Source of the DNA: Acinetobacter sp. SFB
Lineage (GTDB): Bacteria; Pseudomonadota; Gammaproteobacteria; Pseudomonadales; Moraxellaceae
Length of the DNA: 64,000 bases
Assembly: GCF_001647545.1 (NCBI RefSeq)
Contig: NZ_LSZH01000001.1
Span: forward strand, 124,001-188,000
Direction: 5' to 3'
Every line of letters begins with the position of its first letter. The first letter of the stretch is position 1. The notes beneath the pieces were generated by a model. It saw only the letters and a list, made by a program, of their open reading frames with translations, was not told the DNA's origin and searched no databases. Position numbers and translations under genes: made by a program. Shown here piece by piece: positions 56,297 through 64,000 of this stretch.

Positions 56297-57564
56297 TGGA
56301 ATGGTTTAATCAATTTAGATTCAGTGATTTTTATTTTGGCTTTGCTTTCTTCTATCCCTTATTTATGGCTTGGATTTGGATTGCGGGCGGCATTTGGTTT
56401 TATTTAAAGCATGAACGTAAACAACCTGCAATACCACAACCCAGTAAACATCCCTGCAGTATTATTATTCCTTGTTTTAATGAAGAGACGCAGGTTAGAG
56501 ATACCATTAAATTTGCGATGCAAACACAGTATCCTGATTTTGAAGTCATTGCAGTAAATGATGGTAGTCGAGATAAAACTGCCGATATTTTAGATGAGCT
56601 TTTACTACAATATCCAAAACTTAGGGTAGTTCATTTAGCTGAAAATCAAGGTAAAGCATATGCACTTCGTGCAGGTGCGATGGTGAGTCAAAATGAATAT
56701 TTGGTCTGTATAGATGGTGATGCCTTATTACATCCGCATGCTGTGTTATGGATGATGCACAATTTGACCAATTACCCTCGAGTCGGAGCGGTGACGGGTA
56801 ATCCACGTATTGTGAACCGGTCTAGCATCCTCGGTAAAATTCAGGTCGGTGAATTTTCATCTATTATTGGCTTGATCAAACGTGCACAGCGTACCTATGG
56901 ACGTATTTTTACCGTATCGGGTGCAATTGCGGGTTTTCGTAAAACGGCATTAGATCGTATTGGTTATTGGCGAGATGACATGATTACAGAGGATATTGAT
57001 GTGTCATGGCGTTTGCAGTTTGATCATTGGGATTTGCAATATGTACCTAAAGCATTATGTTACATCTATATGCCAGAAACATTGAAGGGCTTATGGAAAC
57101 AACGTTTACGTTGGGCACAGGGTGGTATTGAAGTCTTGTTTGCTTATTCCTTCAGCTTGTTTAAATGGAATTTACGTCGAATGTGGTTGATTGCGCTGGA
57201 ATCAATTATCAGTGTGGTCTGGGCATATGTGATGACGGGTATTATTGTCTTATATTTATATGGTCTGTTTTTCTCTTTACCTGGAGAGTGGGCAATTCAG
57301 TCACTCTTTCCTCAATGGTATGGGGTTATTCTAGGAATGACCTGTCTTGTTCAATTCTTTGTCAGTTTGTGGATTGATAAACCCTACGATAAAGACAGAA
57401 TCTTCAGGAACTATTTTTGGGTCATTTGGTATCCTTTGTTCTTCTGGATTCTCACCATGCTGACCACAGTCGTTGCATTACCTAAAACAATTTTCAAAAC
57501 TCAAAAACGTGCGCGATGGGTTAGCCCAGACCGTGGATTTAGAGGAGAAACCGAAAATGACTGA
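56296..57564 (+). CDS. pgaC: PNAG synthase PgaC (glycosyltransferase family 2)
   Basis: 422 residues, inner membrane. N-terminal membrane helix, then the GT2 domain with VIAVNDGSRDKT, CIDGDALLHP, a TED-type acceptor motif (ITEDIDVSWRL) and KQRLRWAQGG (QxxRW), then three to four C-terminal helices. Polymerises GlcNAc from UDP-GlcNAc together with PgaD; in E. coli the pair is activated by c-di-GMP. Overlaps pgaB by one base. Confidence 0.96.
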   Translation: MEWFNQFRFSDFYFGFAFFYPLFMAWIWIAGGIWFYLKHERKQPAIPQPSKHPCSIIIPCFNEETQVRDTIKFAMQTQYPDFEVIAVNDGSRDKTADILDELLLQYPKLRVVHLAENQGKAYALRAGAMVSQNEYLVCIDGDALLHPHAVLWMMHNLTNYPRVGAVTGNPRIVNRSSILGKIQVGEFSSIIGLIKRAQRTYGRIFTVSGAIAGFRKTALDRIGYWRDDMITEDIDVSWRLQFDHWDLQYVPKALCYIYMPETLKGLWKQRLRWAQGGIEVLFAYSFSLFKWNLRRMWLIALESIISVVWAYVMTGIIVLYLYGLFFSLPGEWAIQSLFPQWYGVILGMTCLVQFFVSLWIDKPYDKDRIFRNYFWVIWYPLFFWILTMLTTVVALPKTIFKTQKRARWVSPDRGFRGETEND

Positions 57565-58063
57565 TTTAAACAAATATTATCTTATTGAAGATGAGTCAAA
57601 GCTAGAAATTCCTGAATATATTGATCGACCGGAGTATGTGCGCAATAAGAGTATGGGGTACAGTCTGCAAATTGCGGGGTGGTTTATTTTTATGTGGCTG
57701 TTTATGCCACTGATAACGGTATTCTTTTGGTGGGTTGAAGGCAAAACAATTTATCAGCAAATGGTGATCCAGGCTGCACCGGATAGCCAACTGAGTCTGA
57801 TGAATATCATCGTCATGATTGCCATCTTTATTGGGGGGCTACTGCTGTGGGCGACTTATAATTGGGTTCGCTTTCATGGTGAAGACCGTCGTAAAGCTCC
57901 ATTAGCGATTGATGAAAAGCAGCTAGCCAGTAGTTTTAAAGTTAATAGCCTAGACATTCTAAATATGCAACAGGCTAAAAATTTGACCCTTTATTATGAT
58001 ATAGAAGGCAAGCTAGAATTTTTTGAGGTTAATCATCAATTAAAAAAGCGGATTTCAGCCTAG
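57557..58063 (+). CDS. pgaD: PNAG synthase accessory subunit PgaD
   Basis: 168 residues from the ATG at 57557, which overlaps the end of pgaC by eight bases. Two membrane helices (LQIAGWFIFMWLFMPLITVF and IIVMIAIFIGGLLLWATYNW) and a cytosolic C-terminal tail. It is longer than the E. coli protein by about 30 residues, mostly in the tail. Its 3' end overlaps the convergent hydrolase gene by 35 bases. Confidence 0.9.
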   Translation: MTDLNKYYLIEDESKLEIPEYIDRPEYVRNKSMGYSLQIAGWFIFMWLFMPLITVFFWWVEGKTIYQQMVIQAAPDSQLSLMNIIVMIAIFIGGLLLWATYNWVRFHGEDRRKAPLAIDEKQLASSFKVNSLDILNMQQAKNLTLYYDIEGKLEFFEVNHQLKKRISA

Positions 58064-59255
58064 ACGGCTGAGGATGTTCATTGACAAAATCATCGGGGTA
58101 ATAACCAATGTGTTTTACCCCATTTTTTTCTAAAAATTTGATAGTTTCAATTATTTCTTGGGTTGAAAGTTTCTGATTGTTTTTCCAATTTACCGCTTGA
58201 AGTTCAAAAATAGTACGATTCAATTCTGGGTCGTATTTTTTTGATTGTTGAATTAAGTCCAAATAGAATTGCTGATGATCATCTGCTTCTTCCATATAGG
58301 GCATCGCCATAATGGCATTGTAATCATAGTATTGATATGTGCTAGGCATAGATTGACTAAACCAATTTTCACTAACAGGATTCAATACTACGGGTGCATA
58401 CATATTCCGTGCAGTGAGGATGTTCGGTTGCTGCTGTTTAAGTATCTTGCTGATACCTTCAGCAAATTGGTCAAGGTATGCTGTTTTAAATTGGGCTAAT
58501 TGTGATTGTTTTGAATGTTTCGGTTGTTTTAATAACTGTTCAGAATTAAATCCCCAAGATTGGTACATATTTTGGGCTTTTTTAGAAGAATCTTCATAAT
58601 CGCTGAGCGTGATATCATCATGATAAAGCACACCATCGACTGCATTGGATTTTATAAAATCTAAATAAATTTCAGAAACATATTTAAGGTTTTGTGGATC
58701 AAATGGAGAAACCCGAATATAGCCTCGCTTGCCTCCTTTACTATGTGAAACATAGACAATGTTGTAATTTTTGGGGAATTCCCAAGCCATTAAAGGCAGC
58801 CATGCATATATATGCTGCACCTGTGTCTTACTGCGAATTTGCTTTACAAGGCGCGGAAAAAGATTTTCTCTTAATGGGATATGACGATTCTTGAAATAAA
58901 CCTGATCTACCGAGCCATTGGCATCAGGATCGGCAAAAGCCTGTAAAAAAATGGTATTCGGTTGAATCTGTTGAATCCTTTCTATTAAATTCTGAATATT
59001 TTTTTGTTGCTGTTTTTTATCTTTGTCATATACGTAGTCAATATCGATATGCATAATTCGCATCTGATCAATTTTAATGGTTTTGTCCGCAGATAGAGTG
59101 GATTTTTTGACAGTATTCTGCTGAACAATTTTATCAATAGGATGGTGTTTAATTTGAGTTAAATGAGCACAGTTTGCAGATAAAGGCAGGCAGCCTAAAC
59201 TTAAATAAAGGCATTCGGTAAAGCGATTTTTATATCTTTTTTTTAAATTTATCAT
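58029..59255 (-). CDS. Stand-alone secreted GHL13/GH153 PNAG hydrolase-like protein
   Basis: 408 residues. After a signal-like N-terminus (ECLYLSLGCLPLSANCA) the whole protein aligns by eye with the C-terminal domain of E. coli PgaB: MHIDIDYVYD, FLQAFADPDANGSVDQVYFK, HIYAWLPLMAWEF, YIRVSPFDPQ, and the acidic motif DGVLYHDDITLSDYEDSS (His212-Asp213-Asp214), ending GVKHIGYYPDDFVNEHP. There is no deacetylase domain. In E. coli PgaB this domain binds and cleaves deacetylated PNAG. It is convergent with pgaABCD, so on its own promoter. It probably trims or releases PNAG in the periplasm or outside. Confidence 0.85.
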   Translation of the reverse strand: MINLKKRYKNRFTECLYLSLGCLPLSANCAHLTQIKHHPIDKIVQQNTVKKSTLSADKTIKIDQMRIMHIDIDYVYDKDKKQQQKNIQNLIERIQQIQPNTIFLQAFADPDANGSVDQVYFKNRHIPLRENLFPRLVKQIRSKTQVQHIYAWLPLMAWEFPKNYNIVYVSHSKGGKRGYIRVSPFDPQNLKYVSEIYLDFIKSNAVDGVLYHDDITLSDYEDSSKKAQNMYQSWGFNSEQLLKQPKHSKQSQLAQFKTAYLDQFAEGISKILKQQQPNILTARNMYAPVVLNPVSENWFSQSMPSTYQYYDYNAIMAMPYMEEADDHQQFYLDLIQQSKKYDPELNRTIFELQAVNWKNNQKLSTQEIIETIKFLEKNGVKHIGYYPDDFVNEHPQPSRLKSAFLIDD

Positions 59256-59365
59256 TTTTATTTGTACTCGTTTTAAGTGGTCTGTTCACTGCATAGTTCA
59301 TTATTGTCGTTTAAATTAGAACACTCGTTGTGACTATATGGTTATCAGAGGTTGGTTAATAAAAG

Positions 59366-59809
59366 TTATTGAGCTTGAAGCGAAAAATTTTTTATTTTGA
59401 ATAGATCAGCTCGTGCATGGAAACTCTTGCTCGAAATCTCGCATAAGTTTTTCGGGACAATTTGCCAGCTAACACCATATTGGTGTGGTAGCCAGCGGCA
59501 ATAATCGCTCCATGGATATTGAGGTAATTGTATCAATGCACAAAGCTTATCAATCAAGCACTTCCAAAATTCACCAATTTCAGAGCGATTGTCGCAAATC
59601 ACCAGAAAAGAAATAGACGGATTGGTGGTAAAAGTGGGATCGCCATTAATTCTTAAAAAAATTGCACCGAGAGATTCGGCCTTTACCGCCGTTTCATGTT
59701 CTTGCATGATCTGGCTATTTGGGAAAATGGAACAATGCCATTCCACGGCAGCTTTGGCATTTTCTTTGAAGCATACAGCGGGTAAATAGAGTGAGTCATT
59801 ATTGTGCTC
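59366..59809 (-). pseudogene. Broken VOC (PhnB-like) family gene
   Basis: The frame reads LYLPAVCFKENAKAAVEWHC then SIFPNSQIMQEHETAV, and later FLRINGDPTFTTNPSISFLV and YPWSDYCRWLPHQYGVSWQI, the pattern of the first half of PhnB/3-demethylubiquinone-methyltransferase-like VOC proteins. No ATG precedes the conserved start (the first start codon is a GTG inside it, at 59746), and the second half of the usual protein is missing. Several Trp/Cys changes also look like decay. It is best read as a fragment. Confidence 0.65.
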
Positions 59810-60004
59810 TAGATATCAATATCAGCAAATAATGTAGCTTTCTACACAAATAACTCAAGTAAGTTTATGCAGTGTAATTGTATAAAATTTATTCAATAAA
59901 ATTAAAAAAGCAGCCTATACGAAGGCATTTTTTTAATTTTGAGCACTTGCCAGAATAAGTTTACTTATGGCTATAAACTTCAGCCTGATTTTAATCACTC
60001 TGGC

Positions 60005-60547
60005 TTAATTTAAGCAGGTTTGCATACGAACTTTCATGTCTAAAGCTTGCTGTACAATAAAGCTTTTCATCCAATTGAATTGTTGTCCCATTGGATTGGT
60101 TTTAATTGCAGTATTGAGGAAATCCAATTTCGGCTGATTGAACAACTGGCTTTCAATCGCTTCTTCAAGTTGTGCGCTATTGGCTGCTAGGGGAAGACTG
60201 ACCAAATAGAAAGCTTTGGGATAGTTATAAAAGGCATAAAGCAAGTTAAACGCTTTTTGATCGGCCTTTAAATTTCCTGCACCAATTTCATAAATTCGGT
60301 CCTGATTGCTGTGGGTGGCACCAATCAAAAAATCAAACTTATTGTCCAAAAGTCGTAGACCAAACTGTAGCCCGATTTGGTCAGCCGTGTGTTCATGTTG
60401 AACATAATTATTCAGGATGGAGCCATCATCATTTAAGGCTTCTTGAAGCACCAGTAAATGCGGATTGTGTTGATAGATATAGCCGGCGAGTTGTGCATGT
60501 TCGAGGTTGGATTTAACCATGTCGATTGTAAGGTCTAGCGTAGGCAT
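60005..60547 (-). CDS. Hypothetical cytosolic protein
   Basis: 180 residues (TIDMVKSNLEHAQLAGYIYQ; FDFLIGATHSNQDRIYEIGA; PKAFYLVSLPLAANSAQLEE). No signal peptide or membrane segment. I do not recognise the family. It is alone, divergent from cysD across 335 bases, and convergent with nothing. Codon use is like its neighbours. Confidence 0.6.
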   Translation of the reverse strand: MPTLDLTIDMVKSNLEHAQLAGYIYQHNPHLLVLQEALNDDGSILNNYVQHEHTADQIGLQFGLRLLDNKFDFLIGATHSNQDRIYEIGAGNLKADQKAFNLLYAFYNYPKAFYLVSLPLAANSAQLEEAIESQLFNQPKLDFLNTAIKTNPMGQQFNWMKSFIVQQALDMKVRMQTCLN

Positions 60548-60883
60548 AATTCAAAAGAACAGAGGAGGTGGGAGAGTCTGGATACTGTATGAAATTTATA
60601 AGCCGAATAAAATATAGGCTTGAGATGAAATAGCGATCAGCTTAGATTTTATATATTTTAATGTTGGGTTGTGGCAGCCGCGATGTCTGGATAAAATAAT
60701 AAAACAGCAGTTAAGTGAATTATTAATAAAAACTTATAGTCGTTATTAGTTAAGCTCTATATGATAAATATGCATATTAATATAATAAAACAAGCAATAG
60801 TTGGGATAACTAAATCTTTATAATGAATATATATATTTTTAAAAGTGTAAATAAGTACACGTTGATCTGAGCTGGTGTTGTCA
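60548..60883. other. Gene-free region upstream of cysD
   Basis: 335 AT-rich bases. TATAAT at 60819-60824 is a likely -10 for cysDN, without a good -35, as expected for a CysB-activated promoter; no CysB site can be assigned by eye. Nothing else is recognised. Confidence 0.5.
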
Positions 60884-61798
60884 ATGTCCATAAATGAGGA
60901 AAGACTTACTCATCTTAAACAGCTTGAAGCTGAGAGTATTCACATTATCCGTGAAGTGGCTGCCGAATTTGAAAATCCGGTCATGTTGTATTCCATTGGT
61001 AAAGATTCTGCAGTGATGCTGCATCTTGCCTTAAAGGCATTTTATCCCGCAAAACTCCCATTCCCACTACTGCATGTAGACACGGGCTGGAAGTTCAAAG
61101 ATATGATCACATTCCGCGACAACATGGCTAAAACCCATGGTTTCGATTTGATCGTGCATCAAAATAAAGAAGGTAAAGACGCTGGGATCAACCCGTTTGA
61201 TCACGGTAGCTCTAAATATACCGACATCATGAAAACCCAAGGCTTAAAGCAGGCTTTGGATAAATACAAGTTCGATGCCGCTTTTGGTGGGGCGCGCCGT
61301 GATGAAGAAAAATCACGTGCCAAAGAGCGTGTATATTCTTTCCGTGATACCAAGCACCGTTGGGATCCGAAAAACCAGCGTCCTGAACTTTGGAATCTTT
61401 ACAACGGTAAAGTGAACAAAGGCGAAAGTATTCGTGTGTTCCCATTATCAAACTGGACTGAGCTTGATATCTGGCAATACATTTATTTGGAAAGCATTCC
61501 ATTAGTACCGCTTTATTTGGCTGCAGAACGTCCTGTGGTTGAACGGAGTGGCACACTAATTATGGTTGATGATGAACGTATGCCTTTATTCGAGGGCGAA
61601 GTTCCACAAATGAAATCGGTACGTTTCCGTACTTTAGGTTGTTACCCATTAACGGGCGCGGTTGAATCGACTGCCAACACCTTGCCGGAAATTATCCAGG
61701 AAATGCTTTTAGCCACTAGCTCTGAACGTCAAGGTCGTATGATCGACCATGATGAAGCAGGTTCGATGGAAAAGAAAAAGCAGGAAGGTTACTTCTAA
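60884..61798 (+). CDS. cysD: Sulfate adenylyltransferase small subunit
   Basis: Makes adenosine 5'-phosphosulfate from sulfate and ATP with CysN. 304 residues from the ATG at 60884. PP-loop motif [35 protein letters not shown], and a GYF C-terminus. cysN follows after 131 bases that contain two hairpins. Confidence 0.95.
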   Translation: MSINEERLTHLKQLEAESIHIIREVAAEFENPVMLYSIGKDSAVMLHLALKAFYPAKLPFPLLHVDTGWKFKDMITFRDNMAKTHGFDLIVHQNKEGKDAGINPFDHGSSKYTDIMKTQGLKQALDKYKFDAAFGGARRDEEKSRAKERVYSFRDTKHRWDPKNQRPELWNLYNGKVNKGESIRVFPLSNWTELDIWQYIYLESIPLVPLYLAAERPVVERSGTLIMVDDERMPLFEGEVPQMKSVRFRTLGCYPLTGAVESTANTLPEIIQEMLLATSSERQGRMIDHDEAGSMEKKKQEGYF

Positions 61799-61821
61799 GA
61801 ATCTAGAAGCTCTCCCGACTT

Positions 61822-61867
61822 CTCTCTAATAAAGAGAGGAGAAAATTACCTCTTTCATAAAGAGGTA
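61822..61867 (+). repeat. Two hairpins in the cysD-cysN gap
   Basis: CTCTCT-N5-AGAGAG at 61822-61838, and TACCTCTTT-cat-AAAGAGGTA (perfect 9-bp stem, 3-base loop) at 61847-61867. Neither ends in a clean T run, so mRNA stability or processing is more likely than full termination. Confidence 0.6.
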
Positions 61868-61929
61868 TTTAGGGAGATTAAAAGAGATTCAAAACAACCG
61901 ATTTCTAATGAATTTGTGGAGTTTGAGCG

Positions 61930-63546
<1,617 letters not shown>

Positions 63547-63566
63547 TAGATTGAATTGATTTAAAA

Positions 63567-63594
63567 GAAACCCGTCTTTATGGCGGGTTTTTTA
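63567..63594 (+). terminator. Terminator of cysDN
   Basis: AAACCCGTC / GGCGGGTTTTTT hairpin about 20 bases after the cysN stop. Confidence 0.85.
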
Positions 63595-63693
63595 TTGGAA
63601 GAAGTTTAGCTGTATAAATAACACACAGTCATTTGAAAGTTGAATTTTCACTTAAATTACTTCTCGATACAATATAAATATTGAGGGGTGTTT

Positions 63694-63966
63694 ATGAAAA
63701 AATTATTTATTTTAATGGGGTTGTGTTTAGCTTTCGGAGTTGAAGCCAAACAAAATAGTGAAAGTACAGAGGTGATTAAGCAGAAAATTATTCAGCAGTC
63801 GATTGACAATTATCCAGGAAATTGTCCCTGTCCTTATAACTTTGCAAGAAACGGCAGTCGTTGTGGTAAACGTAGTGCATATAATCGAGCAGGAGGTTAT
63901 ACACCGATTTGCTATCCTGAAGATGTGAGTGATCGGATGCTGAAGGAATATAAAGAACGAGGATAA
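63694..63966 (+). CDS. Small secreted Cys-rich protein
   Basis: 90 residues. Signal peptide MKKLFILMGLCLAFGVEA, then a short helix and a compact Cys-rich part: NCPCPYNFARNGSRCGKRSA and GGYTPICYPEDV, a pattern I recall in small periplasmic proteins of many Proteobacteria, function unknown. Four Cys in the mature form could make two disulfides. ATG 63694 has GAGGGG upstream; the GTG two codons earlier is rejected. Confidence 0.75.
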   Translation: MKKLFILMGLCLAFGVEAKQNSESTEVIKQKIIQQSIDNYPGNCPCPYNFARNGSRCGKRSAYNRAGGYTPICYPEDVSDRMLKEYKERG

Positions 63967-64000
63967 GTCTTGATTCAATTTAAAATATAAAAAATAGAGA

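Overview
The window is about 64 kb of chromosome from a gammaproteobacterium of the genus Acinetobacter. The support is the gene order and the proteins themselves: gltA facing sdhCDAB-sucAB-lpd-sucCD, lolB-ispE-tRNA-Gln-prs-rplY-pth, bamD facing rluD-pgeF, an AT-rich base composition, DnaG with a long Gln/Asn-rich linker, a CysN longer than the E. coli protein, and pgaABCD. I cannot fix the species from sequence alone.

Layout: 0.1-5 kb holds small membrane and hypothetical genes, trhO, a DUF1289 gene, a LysE-type exporter, and ribB behind an FMN riboswitch. 5.5-11.7 kb is a minus-strand block for coenzyme, translation and envelope functions: panD, pth, rplY, prs, four tRNA-Gln genes, ispE, lolB and a TPR protein. 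11.7-20.6 kb holds hemA, dnaG, bamD/rluD/pgeF, a flavodoxin, smpB, coaD, a ferredoxin and the RNase P RNA gene. 20.65-33.75 kb has two tRNA-Met genes flanking a small lipoprotein-like gene, which is split by a 12,249-bp Mu-like transposable prophage. 33.8-38.6 kb holds an uncharacterised helical protein, nadE, an HExxH protein and gltA. 38.6-51.7 kb is the TCA-cycle block. 52-59.3 kb is the poly-N-acetylglucosamine (PNAG) locus. 59.4-64 kb holds a broken VOC gene, a hypothetical gene, cysDN and a small secreted protein.

The prophage is the main accessory region. Its ends can be placed to the base: a 5-bp direct repeat GATAG lies on both sides, the termini match as TGTRAGTTWTC, and end repeats of TATTYTGCACTA are arranged as in Mu. 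It keeps the repressor, a Ner-like regulator, the N-terminal part of a MuA-like transposase, lysis-region genes, and the baseplate and tail-fibre genes homologous to Mu gp43-gp48. Two internal deletions removed the transposase catalytic core, the head genes and most of the tail genes, so it is defective. A small gene on the opposite strand, with its own promoter-like sequence, sits inside the tail module and could be a lysogenic-conversion (moron) gene.

The other notable region is the PNAG locus. The C-terminal glycoside hydrolase half of PgaB is shortened and has lost its acidic motif. A separate secreted protein made of just that hydrolase domain, with the motif intact, is encoded convergently right after pgaD. 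The TCA block also has strong inverted repeats in the leaders of sdhC and sucA and between sucB and lpd.
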